Assembly: GCA_003455595.1 (NCBI GenBank)
Contig: DMQT01000196.1
Span: 16,728 to 43,747, forward strand
Length of the DNA stretch: 27,020 bases
DNA from: Betaproteobacteria bacterium
GTDB taxonomy: Bacteria > Pseudomonadota > Gammaproteobacteria > Burkholderiales > Sulfuriferulaceae
Reading direction: 5' to 3'
Shown here: one piece after another, positions 1-8,270 of the stretch
Layout: each line of letters begins with the position of its first letter
Numbering within the stretch: position 1 is the first letter of the stretch
The notes under the pieces: generated by a model
Told to the model about the DNA's origin: nothing
The model's input: the letters and a program-made list of their open reading frames with translations, nothing else
The model's database searches: none
Program-made: the position numbers and the translations under genes

Positions 1-696
1 GGCGACAAGGTGCGGGTGGTGGGTAACGGCGTCGATACTGCAAAATTTCACCCGGTGGATCGTACCCAGGCGCGTGCGCAGCTGGGCATTGCCGCCGATG
101 TGCCGGTGCTGATTTCGGTCGGCGGGCTGGTTGAACGCAAGGGCTTTCACCGCGTGATTGCCTGCCTGCCTGAACTGATTGCGCGCTATCCAGAACTGCA
201 ATTACTGATCGTTGGCGGGGCCAGCGCTGAGGGCGATATGGGTGCCGAGCTGGAGCAGCAAGTAGCTGAACTGCGCGTGCAGGCGCACGTGCGTTTTCTC
301 GGTATTCTACCCGCTGCGTCACTCAAGTGGCCGCTGTCGGCTGCCGATGTGTTTGTATTGTCGACGCGCAATGAAGGATGGGCCAATGTGTTTCTGGAAG
401 CGATGGCGTGCGGCCTGCCGGTGATTTCGACCGACGTCGGGGGCAATGCCGAAGTGGTGTGCCGCGCTGAACTGGGCAGCATCGTGCCATTTGATGACCA
501 CGCCGCGCTGCGTGACGCGCTCATGGTGGCGTTGGCAAAAGACTGGGATCGCGCCGCGATACTGGCTTACGCGCGCGACAACGACTGGCAAACACGGGTA
601 GCGGTATTGGTGGATGAGTTTAGTGCGATTTACGCACAGCGATGCATTGAGCCCGCTGCTGCACACACAATGCAAAAAGGAGGACGGCTTGGCTAG
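1..696 (+). CDS. Glycosyltransferase family 4, C-terminal part (5' truncated by window)
   Basis: This is the C-terminal 231 codons of a GT-B fold, family GT4 glycosyltransferase, open from base 1 in frame 1. The visible part is the nucleotide-sugar-binding half. It has the start of the second Rossmann domain (SVGGLVERKGF, near bases 115-150) and the EGWANVFLEAMACGLPVIS stretch near bases 373-430, where the two glutamates of the family's E-x7-E motif sit. It ends at TAG 694-696, inside the start of the sulfotransferase gene, so the two are probably translated together. The family transfers a sugar from an NDP-sugar to a growing lipid-linked glycan on the cytoplasmic face of the inner membrane. 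Donor and acceptor cannot be read from the sequence. The acceptor-binding N-terminal half lies outside the window. Confidence 0.9.
   Translation, partial: GDKVRVVGNGVDTAKFHPVDRTQARAQLGIAADVPVLISVGGLVERKGFHRVIACLPELIARYPELQLLIVGGASAEGDMGAELEQQVAELRVQAHVRFLGILPAASLKWPLSAADVFVLSTRNEGWANVFLEAMACGLPVISTDVGGNAEVVCRAELGSIVPFDDHAALRDALMVALAKDWDRAAILAYARDNDWQTRVAVLVDEFSAIYAQRCIEPAAAHTMQKGGRLG
677..683 (+). promoter_or_regulatory. Shine-Dalgarno site that fixes the TTG start of the first sulfotransferase
   Basis: AAGGAGG at 677-683 is a near-perfect anti-16S match placed 5 bases before TTG at 689. No ATG in this frame has a comparable site. The farther upstream start at 614 lies deep inside the glycosyltransferase gene without one. 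Confidence 0.75.
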
Positions 697-1522
697 GCGC
701 AGCGTGTTCAACAAGGCGGTTGCCCGGATGCAGCATGAAGCGATGCTCATTGCCAAAAAGGCCTATCAGCAGTTGTACAGGCAAACGCCGGGCCTGTATG
801 TGTTTGTTGCGGGCATGCAGCGTTCCGGCACCAATATGCTGATGGACGTGCTAGAGCGCAGCCGGGAAACGGATATGTATCACGAGTCCGATGCACGTGC
901 GTTCGACAACTATGGAATGCGCCCAAGCTCGGTGATCCATCGGTTGGGTGCGGCGTCACACGCCCCAGTATTCGTTATCAAAGCATTATGTGAACTGGAC
1001 CAGTTGAAATCTCTGATGACGACCTTTAGCCCTGCCAAAACGGTATGGATGGTGCGCGATTACACCGATGCGGTGAGTTCGGCACTGGTGTCGTTCAAGA
1101 ACTTCGCGCTGCAGGTTAGCCGTATCGCGCAGGATCGCAACGCCAATGGCTGGCGTGGGCGCGGCATGTCGGATGCCACCCACGCCCTGGTGCGCAGCCT
1201 GTATACGCCGGACATGGACGACGCCACAGCAGCGGGGCTGATCTGGTATTTCCGCAACGTGCTGTATTTTGAACAACAACTGGCGAGCGATGAGCGCGTG
1301 CTGCTGGCGCATTATGAAAACCTGGTCACCGCGTCGCAGCGCGAATTTTCGCGCATTTTCGAATTTCTTGGCCTGCGCTATACGCCATTTGTCAGTAGCC
1401 AGGTGTTCGCCAGCTCGATCCATCGGCGCGAGCCACCTGCGATTGCAGCGCCGGTGCGTGAGCTGTGCGAAGACTTGAGTGCGCGGTTTCGTGCGCTGTC
1501 TAATCCAACCTGTACGGGATAA
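689..1522 (+). CDS. Sulfotransferase family protein (PAPS-dependent type)
   Basis: A predicted cytoplasmic sulfotransferase of 277 residues, likely to move sulfate from PAPS onto a sugar of the polysaccharide. The 5'-phosphosulfate-binding loop is visible at residues 41-50 (AGMQRSGTNM). The 3'-phosphate-binding segment is near 119-132 (VWMVRDYTDAVSSA), with the Arg and Ser expected in the family. I chose the TTG start at 689 because of the strong Shine-Dalgarno site at 677-683. The gene overlaps the end of the preceding glycosyltransferase by 8 bases and is followed after 3 bases by the CapK-like gene, so it sits in one operon with both. The substrate is unknown. Some members of this fold act on lipids or proteins, so polysaccharide sulfation is inferred from the neighbours. 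Confidence 0.85.
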   Translation: MARRSVFNKAVARMQHEAMLIAKKAYQQLYRQTPGLYVFVAGMQRSGTNMLMDVLERSRETDMYHESDARAFDNYGMRPSSVIHRLGAASHAPVFVIKALCELDQLKSLMTTFSPAKTVWMVRDYTDAVSSALVSFKNFALQVSRIAQDRNANGWRGRGMSDATHALVRSLYTPDMDDATAAGLIWYFRNVLYFEQQLASDERVLLAHYENLVTASQREFSRIFEFLGLRYTPFVSSQVFASSIHRREPPAIAAPVRELCEDLSARFRALSNPTCTG

Positions 1523-1525
1523 ACC

Positions 1526-2905
1526 ATGTATACCGCGCTCACCGCCAAGCTGTTGTTCCCCTTGCACGAACGTCTCAAACATCACACCACGGTGGCGGTG
1601 CACCGTGAGATGGAGCGTAGCCAGTGGTGGGATGCGGCGCGTCTGGCAGACTGGCAGCTAACGCGCTTACGTGATTTGTTGCAGCACGCCCAGGCGCACG
1701 TACCGTATTACCGTGCGCTGTTCGCACGTATTGGTTTTGAACCGGCATTGCTGGACAGCTTGAGCGGGCTGGAGCAATTGCCGCTGCTCACCAAGGCCGA
1801 TATCCGTGCCCATCTGGACGCGCTCAAGGCCGACAATGCGGTCGGGCTGGCGCGTTTCAACACAGGTGGGTCGAGCGGTGAGCCGCTAATTTTTTTCATT
1901 GGCCGCGAGCGCGTCAGTCACGACGTGGCGGCCAAGTGGCGTGCCACGCGCTGGTGGGGCGTGGACATCGGAGACCCGGAAATCGTGGTATGGGGTTCGC
2001 CCATCGAACTGGGCAAACAGGATCGCATCAAGCAGTGGCGCGACAAATTACTCCGCACCCGGCTATTGCCTGCGTTCGAAATGTCGACGCGCAAACTGGA
2101 TGATTTTGTGGCTGAGATTCGGCAGGTGCGCCCGAAGATGCTGTTCGGCTATCCATCTGCGCTAGCGCACATCGCGCACTATGCCGATGAACGCGGCATT
2201 GCCATGAATGATCTGGGCATCAAAGTTGCCTTTGTAACCTCTGAAGCGCTGTACGACTATCAACGCGCGCAGATCGAAAAAACCTTCGGCTGCCCGGTGG
2301 CGAACGGCTACGGTGGGCGCGATGCGGGCTTCATCGCGCACCAGTGCCGGGCAGGGGGGATGCACCTGACTGCCGAAGACATCATCATCGAAATTGTCGA
2401 TGCCAACGGGCAGGTGTTGCCACACGGTGAATCCGGCGAAGTCGTGGTGACGCATCTGGCCACTGGTGATTTTCCGTTCATCCGCTATCGCACCGGCGAC
2501 ATCGGCGTGCTCGACGACGCACTGTGTGCGTGCGGGCGCGGCCTGCCGCTACTTAAAGCCATCGAAGGCCGCAGCACCGATTTTCTGGTGGCGCAAGACG
2601 GCACTGTGATGCACGGGCTGGCACTGATTTATGTGATCCGCGATCTGCCCGGCGTACGTCAGTTCAAGATCGTGCAGGAAAGCCTCACCCATACGCGTAT
2701 CCTGCTCGCCACCGATACCGTTTTTGACGAAGCCAATATCGGCAAAATCGAGGCGGGTATACGCCAGCGCCTGGGCGAGGGCGTGCGGGTGGAAATCGAG
2801 CGTGTGAATGAAGTTGCCAAGGAAAAATCCGGCAAATACCGTTATGTCATCAGCCACGTGGTGCCGCAGCCCGGCGCAGACACTGGCAGGAGAAATGCAG
2901 CATGA
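1526..2905 (+). CDS. CapK-like / phenylacetate-CoA ligase family adenylate-forming enzyme
   Basis: A 459-residue member of the ANL (adenylate-forming) superfamily, in the CapK/PaaK branch often found in capsule and exopolysaccharide clusters. Visible motifs are the phosphate-binding loop TGGSSGEP (about residues 113-120), GYGGRDAGF (near 260), RYRTGDIG (near 320) and the hinge to the C-terminal domain at IEGRSTD (near 348). Family members activate a carboxylic acid with ATP, usually to an acyl-CoA. In capsule loci the role is poorly established but may supply an acyl or amide substituent. Its TGA shares bases with the ATG of the next gene (ATGA, 2902-2905), showing translational coupling to the polymerase-like protein. 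The substrate cannot be assigned. Confidence 0.85.
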   Translation: MYTALTAKLLFPLHERLKHHTTVAVHREMERSQWWDAARLADWQLTRLRDLLQHAQAHVPYYRALFARIGFEPALLDSLSGLEQLPLLTKADIRAHLDALKADNAVGLARFNTGGSSGEPLIFFIGRERVSHDVAAKWRATRWWGVDIGDPEIVVWGSPIELGKQDRIKQWRDKLLRTRLLPAFEMSTRKLDDFVAEIRQVRPKMLFGYPSALAHIAHYADERGIAMNDLGIKVAFVTSEALYDYQRAQIEKTFGCPVANGYGGRDAGFIAHQCRAGGMHLTAEDIIIEIVDANGQVLPHGESGEVVVTHLATGDFPFIRYRTGDIGVLDDALCACGRGLPLLKAIEGRSTDFLVAQDGTVMHGLALIYVIRDLPGVRQFKIVQESLTHTRILLATDTVFDEANIGKIEAGIRQRLGEGVRVEIERVNEVAKEKSGKYRYVISHVVPQPGADTGRRNAA

Positions 2906-4212
2906 GAGATTTATTCGTCACGCTGGTGGTGTTCGGCTCGCTGCCCTACATCCTCAGCAAGCCGTACGTCGGCATCTATATGTGGTCGTGGCTGGGCTAT
3001 ATGAACCCGCACCGGCTGGCGTGGGGATTTGCCTACACTTTCCCGTTTTCCCTGTTGGTCGGACTGGTTACGCTGGTGGCGCTGGTATTCTCGCGCGAGC
3101 CGAAAAAAATGCCCTGGACGCGTGAGAGCATCACCCTGCTGCTGTTGATTCTGTGGATGCTAGTGACGACGATTTTCTCGCTACACCCCGAGCTGGCGTG
3201 GCTACAGATGGAGAAAGTCGCCAAGATTCAGCTGATGATTTTTCTGACCATGATCTTGATCAACAACCGCGAAAAAATCGAACGGCTGGTGCTGGTGATC
3301 GCGCTATCACTGGGTTTTTACGGCATCAAGGGCGGCATTTTTACTGTGGTGCATGGTGGCGTCTATCGGGTACAGGGACCGTTTGGCACCTTCATTGGCG
3401 GCAACAATGAGATGGCGCTGGCGCTGATCATGACCATCCCATTACTCTGGTTTTTGCAAATGCAGGCCAAAAAGATATGGCAGCGGCACGCCTACACCGC
3501 ATCTGTATTTTTGTGTGCGATTGCGGTGGTGGGCAGTCAGTCGCGCGGCGCGCTGCTCGGCGCTGTGGCGATGGGCGGTTTCCTCTGGCTGAAAACCCGC
3601 AACAAGCTGTTTACCGGCCTGATTATGGTGCTGGCTGTGGCGGCGATTGCCAGCATCATGCCTGCTTCCTGGTACCAGCGCATGGATACCATCGATACCT
3701 ACCAGACCGATGATTCGGCGCTGGGGCGGCTCAACGCCTGGCACATGGCGTTTAACCTGAGCAAGGACAGGCCGATTGTGGGTGGCGGTTTTGATACTTT
3801 TCAGGTGGATACTTTCAAGGTCTACGCGCCCGACCCATATAACGTGCATGACGCGCACAGCATCTATTTCGAGGTGCTGGGCGAGCATGGCTATCCAGGT
3901 TTTTTCCTGTTTATGCTGCTGGCCTGGCTGACCTGGCGCAAGGGCGCACGCATTATCGGTGAATGCGGCAAGGATCCAGAGCGAAAATGGGCGGCGGATC
4001 TGGCGCGCATGTTACAAGTCAGCATGATCGGCTTTGCCTCGGCGGGTACCTTTCTCGGGCTGGCCAACTTTGACCTGTACTACCACCTGATCGCCATCAT
4101 GGTGGTGACCGGCGTGGTGGCGCTGAAGCAGGCCGCGCCCTATGGCAGAACAGTGATTACGCCGGTGCGCACGGTGGCGCAGCCGTTTGTGCGTCGTTCG
4201 CGCGAGCCGTAA
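2902..4212 (+). CDS. Putative O-antigen ligase/polymerase-like protein, exosortase A-associated type
   Basis: A polytopic inner-membrane protein of 436 residues with about ten hydrophobic segments. The N-terminal part (RDLFVTLVVFGSLPYILSKPYVG, read in pieces) matches my memory of the exosortase A-associated 'putative O-glycosylation ligase' family. The C-terminal half carries a Wzy_C/O-antigen-ligase region with GRLNAWHMAF and a periplasmic loop containing VHDAHSIYFEVLGEHG (about residues 315-330). Family members are thought to polymerise or transfer lipid-linked glycans on the periplasmic side. The gene overlaps the CapK-like gene by 4 bases and ends one base before the convergent amidotransferase. 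This is the strongest link in the window to an XrtA/PEP-CTERM system, although exosortase itself is not present here. Confidence 0.85.
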   Translation: MRDLFVTLVVFGSLPYILSKPYVGIYMWSWLGYMNPHRLAWGFAYTFPFSLLVGLVTLVALVFSREPKKMPWTRESITLLLLILWMLVTTIFSLHPELAWLQMEKVAKIQLMIFLTMILINNREKIERLVLVIALSLGFYGIKGGIFTVVHGGVYRVQGPFGTFIGGNNEMALALIMTIPLLWFLQMQAKKIWQRHAYTASVFLCAIAVVGSQSRGALLGAVAMGGFLWLKTRNKLFTGLIMVLAVAAIASIMPASWYQRMDTIDTYQTDDSALGRLNAWHMAFNLSKDRPIVGGGFDTFQVDTFKVYAPDPYNVHDAHSIYFEVLGEHGYPGFFLFMLLAWLTWRKGARIIGECGKDPERKWAADLARMLQVSMIGFASAGTFLGLANFDLYYHLIAIMVVTGVVALKQAAPYGRTVITPVRTVAQPFVRRSREP

Positions 4213-4213
4213 T

Positions 4214-6052
4214 TTACAGGCGGCGCTGGCTAAGCCACAGCTCCAGCATCATCACCACCCAGATCATCACGCCGTAGTAGGTGGCGTGTCCGCTCTGGTG
4301 CTGGCGGCGTAGCTCGGCGAGGTAGGCGGGTTGCAGAATCTGGCGGCGCTCGAATGCGGCGAGGCTGTCCTGCACCAGATCGCGCAGCGGCGCGTGCGTG
4401 GTGGCCCAGACGCCGAATGGCAGGCCGAAGCCGTGTTTGGATTTGTTGATGATTTCAGGAGGCAGCAGGTCGCGCACCGCTTCCTTGAAAAAATGCCGCA
4501 GGCGTGTGCCTTTGACCTTGAGGTGCACCGGCACTTCACCGGAGAAATCCAGCAGCGCGTCGTCGAGCAAGGGATAGCGTACCTCGATGCCGGCGGCCTC
4601 GGTCATGTGGCCGACCTTGCGCAGGTCGTTGTCGGCCAGCGTGAACTTGAGGTCGAGGTGCATCATGCGGTTGATGAAATGTGCTGAATCGCTGCGCTGG
4701 TAGACCTCGCGCAGCAGTTCGCCGGGCTGATCGGGTTGAATACTGGCGAGGAAGTCGGCGTTGAAAATCTCAGCCAGTGGGGTGCGATGCAGGAAATTGT
4801 ATGACTCCATACGATCCGGCAGCGGCACTTTGGCCTGGTGGAGGTAGCTTTGCAGTTTGCGCCCCGGTGGCAATGCGGCCATGCCGGGCAGGTGTGCCAG
4901 CGGCTCGATGATGCCGCTGCGCAGCCAGCCGGGAATATGGCCGTAAGCCTCGAAGATTTTCTGCTTGGCATAGCGTGCGTTGCCGCCGAAGATTTCGTCG
5001 CCGCCGTCGCCGCCCAGCAGGATGCGCGTGCCGTCGTCGTGCGCGAGCTTGGCGCAAAAGTAGGTCGGTACGGCGGATTCGTTGGCGAACGGTTCGTCGT
5101 AGGCGTGGGCAATGATGGGGATGGCGGTAACGATGTCGGCAGGCTTGAGGTAGTACTCGTGCGGCTGGGTGGCAAAGGTTTTGGCTGCTAATCGCGCGTA
5201 GTCCATCTCGTCAAAGCCGTCGGCTTCGAAGCCGATGGAATAAGTGTTGACCGGGGTCGCGGACAGCTGCGCCAGCGTGCCGGTGACGGTGCTGCTGTCG
5301 AGGCCGCCGGATAGAAAAGTGCCGGGCTGGTCGTCGCGTGCGGCGCGGGCGACGACCTCGCGCAGCAGCGGGCGAAACTGCCCGGTCAGCGTAGCTTGTG
5401 AAGTACTCGCATGGTCATCGTAATGCAGATGCCAGTAAAAGCCGGTTTCAAGCTGGCCGTTGCGAAATTCGACAAACTGCGCGGGTAAGAGCTTTTTTAC
5501 CCCCTCAAAAATGGACGTGGGGGCAGGGACAAAATGGAAATACAGATAATCGAAAATCGCTTGGGGATTGAGCCGTTGGCTGACATCGGGATGCGCCCCT
5601 AGCGCGTCGGCACGCGAGGCAAATGCCAGCCCGCCGGGAATCGCGGCGTAGCACAGCGGCTGGATGCCGCTGCGGTCCACTGCCAGCAGCGCGGTGTGGT
5701 TGTCGGGGTCGCACAGCGCCAGCGCAAAGCTGCCGTGTATGAGTGTCAGCCCGGCGCGGCCAAGCCGCTGCCAGGCCACCAGCACGCCCGCCGCCGCACC
5801 GTGCTGCGCGATGGCAGCGGCAATCGCCGGGTCGTCGCTATGGATGCGGCCACGCAGCGCCACGGCTACGCCGTCGGCCTGATGTACGCTGATGTCGCCG
5901 AACGGCGAACTTGCCGCCAGTGCCGCGCCGGGTAACTGCGCCTGTTCGTGCCGTGCCGGGTGACGGTCGAGCTGCGCCGTCATGGTGTCCAGTATGTCCT
6001 GCGCGCGCGAGTTATCCAGCCTGCTGTCCAGCCAGCCGCAAATTCCGGCCAT
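4214..6052 (-). CDS. Asparagine synthase-like amidotransferase with altered glutaminase N-terminus
   Basis: A 612-residue AsnB-type protein. An N-terminal class II glutaminase-like domain (about 1-200) is followed by an ATP-pyrophosphatase/synthase domain with the PPi loop FLSGGLDSS (near 244-252) and GGDGGDEIFGGN (near 350-361). Such proteins amidate carboxyl groups. In exosortase-type polysaccharide loci they are thought to amidate sugar uronates, but this is not proven. I chose ATG 6052 over GTG 6058 because AGGGAG (6058-6063) lies 5 bases upstream of it. The mature start then reads M-A-G-I-C-G, whereas active glutaminases have Cys immediately after Met; here that place is Ala. The synthase domain looks intact, so the enzyme may use free ammonia or another nucleophile. 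It is a single gene, convergent with the ligase-like gene and divergent from the next sulfotransferase. Confidence 0.85.
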   Translation of the reverse strand: MAGICGWLDSRLDNSRAQDILDTMTAQLDRHPARHEQAQLPGAALAASSPFGDISVHQADGVAVALRGRIHSDDPAIAAAIAQHGAAAGVLVAWQRLGRAGLTLIHGSFALALCDPDNHTALLAVDRSGIQPLCYAAIPGGLAFASRADALGAHPDVSQRLNPQAIFDYLYFHFVPAPTSIFEGVKKLLPAQFVEFRNGQLETGFYWHLHYDDHASTSQATLTGQFRPLLREVVARAARDDQPGTFLSGGLDSSTVTGTLAQLSATPVNTYSIGFEADGFDEMDYARLAAKTFATQPHEYYLKPADIVTAIPIIAHAYDEPFANESAVPTYFCAKLAHDDGTRILLGGDGGDEIFGGNARYAKQKIFEAYGHIPGWLRSGIIEPLAHLPGMAALPPGRKLQSYLHQAKVPLPDRMESYNFLHRTPLAEIFNADFLASIQPDQPGELLREVYQRSDSAHFINRMMHLDLKFTLADNDLRKVGHMTEAAGIEVRYPLLDDALLDFSGEVPVHLKVKGTRLRHFFKEAVRDLLPPEIINKSKHGFGLPFGVWATTHAPLRDLVQDSLAAFERRQILQPAYLAELRRQHQSGHATYYGVMIWVVMMLELWLSQRRL

Positions 6053-6057
6053 AGTCA

Positions 6058-6063
6058 CTCCCT
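6058..6063 (-). promoter_or_regulatory. Shine-Dalgarno site selecting ATG 6052 of the amidotransferase
   Basis: AGGGAG on the minus strand, 5 bases upstream of ATG 6052. Part of it would be covered by the alternative GTG start at 6058, which argues for the shorter protein and therefore for Ala as residue 2. Confidence 0.6.
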
Positions 6064-6126
6064 GTGTGCTTGGTTTTGTAGCGGTGATGGTACCCTAAGC
6101 ACGACAATTTATGATGAAGGAAAAAC

Positions 6127-7050
6127 GTGAGCGAATTCTGGCTAAAGGTCGATAAAACCCTCAAGTATCACGCTGCACGGGTTCAACGCGGCGTGCGTTC
6201 GCTGCGCTGGCAATTCAGTCGCCGCCCGGCACAACGCTCGGTTATCATCGTCGGCTGCAGCCGCGCCGGCACCACACTGGTGTACAAAACCTTTTCCGAG
6301 TCGCAGGTGCTGGGCTCGCTTAACCGTGAGACGCATGATTTCTGGGTTGACTTGCACCCGCTGGTGAACAAGCACTGGAATACCCACGCGCTCAATGCGG
6401 CGGACGCCAGCGCGGCGGATCGTAACTTTGTCTCGCGCTATTTTTATGCCTGGACTGGGCGCACGCGGTTTGTCGACAAAAACAACCAGAACGGCCTGTG
6501 TGTGCCGTATCTGCACGCGCTGTTCTCCGACGCGCATTTCGTCTATATCAAGCGCAGCCCGGGCGATAACCTCAATTCGCTGATCGAAGGCTGGGGCAAG
6601 CCGGATGAATTTGCCACCTGGTCGGACGCGCTGCCGGAAAAAGTCGGCGTCGAGCACGGGCGTTTCAAGCAGTGGTGTTTTTTCCTCGCCGACGGCTGGC
6701 GTGCCTACCTCAACGCGCCGGTCGAATCGGTCTGCGCGTTCCAGTACACGGCGATCAATCAGGCGATCCTCGACGCCAAGCGCGCCATCCCGCCGACGCA
6801 GTGGAGCGAGGTGTTTTACGAAGACCTGGTGCGCGATCCGGTCGGCGAATTCCGCCGTTTGTTCAACGAGGCCGACCTGCCGTTCGACGCCGCGATGCAG
6901 ACGTTTTGTGAAAACGTGCTGGACATCCCGTACAACGCGTTTTCTGAAATCCGCCTGGACAAATGGAAAGACGGGCGCAACCGCGACAAAGTCGAACGCG
7001 TGTTGGCCGACGTCGAGCCGGTCGCGCGCGCCATGGGGTACCTGGTCTGA
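6127..7050 (+). CDS. Sulfotransferase family protein
   Basis: A second predicted PAPS-dependent sulfotransferase, 307 residues, distinct in sequence from the one at 689. The phosphosulfate loop is GCSRAGTTLVYKTF (about residues 43-56). A second cofactor segment is seen at HFVYIKRSPGDNLNSLIEGW (about 137-156), with Arg and Ser placed as in the family. The start is GTG 6127, preceded by AAGGA at 6117-6121. It is the first gene of a plus-strand block reading from a 74-base divergent region shared with the amidotransferase. Its stop overlaps the likely start of the next gene. It is probably cytoplasmic and acts on the nascent glycan, with the target unknown. Two different sulfotransferases in one cluster suggest sulfation at two positions or on two substrates. 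Confidence 0.85.
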   Translation: MSEFWLKVDKTLKYHAARVQRGVRSLRWQFSRRPAQRSVIIVGCSRAGTTLVYKTFSESQVLGSLNRETHDFWVDLHPLVNKHWNTHALNAADASAADRNFVSRYFYAWTGRTRFVDKNNQNGLCVPYLHALFSDAHFVYIKRSPGDNLNSLIEGWGKPDEFATWSDALPEKVGVEHGRFKQWCFFLADGWRAYLNAPVESVCAFQYTAINQAILDAKRAIPPTQWSEVFYEDLVRDPVGEFRRLFNEADLPFDAAMQTFCENVLDIPYNAFSEIRLDKWKDGRNRDKVERVLADVEPVARAMGYLV

Positions 7051-8270
7051 ACCCGCTACTTTTATTGTGGCTGGTGCCGCTGGTCTGGGCGCTGCTGTTG
7101 CTGGTTTACGCCAAACGGCTGGCTGCGCTGTGGCACGAACCGGTGTGGCGCGTGCCGGTGCTGGTGGTCGAGAGTGATGATTGGGGCGCAGGGCCGCTCG
7201 AACAGGCGGCCGCGCTAACGGCGATTCATGCAGTGTTGCTGCGCCATCGCGATGCCACTGGCCAGCCCGCAAAAATGACCCTGGGCGTGATACTCGCTGT
7301 CGTTGATACGGCGACGACCACAGCTTCGGCCTACCAGCGCGTGGTGTTCGACGACGCGCGGCTGGCACCGGTGCTCGACGCGCTGCGTGGCGGGATTGCG
7401 GCGGGCGTATTCGTGCCGCAATTGCACGGCATGGAGCACTACTGGCCGCCTGCCGTGCTGGCCGCCGCACAAACCGATTCGGTGGTGGCGGCGTGGCTGA
7501 CTGGCGCGGCATGGCCCGCGACCGAAGCCCTGCCGTCGGCGCTGCAAAGCCGCTGGACCGATGCCCGCGTGCTGCCGTCGCTGAGCCTGCCGGTGGCCGA
7601 AATTGACGTCGCTGCGGCACTGGAAACCGCGACGTTTGCGCGTATTTTTGGGCAGGCGGCGCGTGTGGCCGTGCCCACCACCTTTGTCTGGAACGATGCC
7701 GTCGAGCGCGCCTGGGCGGCGCACGGCGTGCGTTACATCGTGACGCCGGGTACGCGCCATACAGGTCGTGATGCCGCCGGCAAACCGATTGGCGACGGGC
7801 GGGTCATCCGCAACGGTGAGCGCAGCCACTCCGGCGTGCGCTACCCTAATGGCGAACGCCGCAACAGCGGCATTCGCTACCTGGTGCGCGATCAGTATTT
7901 TGAACCGGCGCTAGGGCACGATGCCGCGCGTGGCCTGGCGGCGCTGGCACGGCAAACGCTGCTGGGACGCCCTGCGCTGCTGGAAACCCATCGCTTCAAT
8001 TTTATCGGCACAGCGGCAGCGGCATCCTTGCAAACCTTGGATGTCATGCTGACTGAAGCGCGTGGTGCGTATCCGGGGCTGCGTTTTATGAGCACAGAAC
8101 AGATTGCCGAGGCGATGCTGCAAACCGATACGGCGTTGCTTGAAACCGGGCTGCGCTGGCGCCTGCGCGCAGGCTTGACGCGCAGCCACACGCTGCCGCG
8201 CTTTGCCCGGCTGGCGCGGCTCTCCGGGCTGGCCTTGCCGTTATGGATAATGCAACAATTGAGCGCATGA
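7047..8270 (+). CDS. Membrane-anchored polysaccharide deacetylase-like protein
   Basis: About 407 residues. The N-terminus is a single hydrophobic segment (roughly residues 3-22) that probably anchors the protein in the inner membrane. Motifs ESDDWG (42-47) and HGMEH (127-131) resemble those of proteins usually labelled polysaccharide (de)acetylase, where the Asp and His residues would bind metal; I recognise the family only loosely. The reading frame is open from 6963 without a canonical start at the right place. The likeliest start is CTG 7047, overlapping the TGA of the preceding sulfotransferase, with TTG 7065 as the alternative. Bases 7812-7883 hold a diverged 12-residue tandem duplication. 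The last four bases overlap the next glycosyltransferase (ATGA). It could remove acetyl groups from the polysaccharide, but activity is not assured. Confidence 0.7.
   Translation: MNPLLLLWLVPLVWALLLLVYAKRLAALWHEPVWRVPVLVVESDDWGAGPLEQAAALTAIHAVLLRHRDATGQPAKMTLGVILAVVDTATTTASAYQRVVFDDARLAPVLDALRGGIAAGVFVPQLHGMEHYWPPAVLAAAQTDSVVAAWLTGAAWPATEALPSALQSRWTDARVLPSLSLPVAEIDVAAALETATFARIFGQAARVAVPTTFVWNDAVERAWAAHGVRYIVTPGTRHTGRDAAGKPIGDGRVIRNGERSHSGVRYPNGERRNSGIRYLVRDQYFEPALGHDAARGLAALARQTLLGRPALLETHRFNFIGTAAAASLQTLDVMLTEARGAYPGLRFMSTEQIAEAMLQTDTALLETGLRWRLRAGLTRSHTLPRFARLARLSGLALPLWIMQQLSA
7812..7883 (+). repeat. Diverged 36-base tandem duplication inside the deacetylase-like gene
   Basis: Two adjacent 36-base units (7812-7847 and 7848-7883) encode NGERSHSGVRYP and NGERRNSGIRYL. 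They keep frame and differ mainly at third positions plus a few substitutions, so this looks like an old in-frame duplication. Confidence 0.7.

Noticed and set aside
6142..7620. Long (492-codon) open frame on the minus strand
   Set aside because: It lies opposite two well-supported plus-strand genes, is Arg/Ala/Pro-rich low-complexity sequence, and has no start context or recognisable domain.
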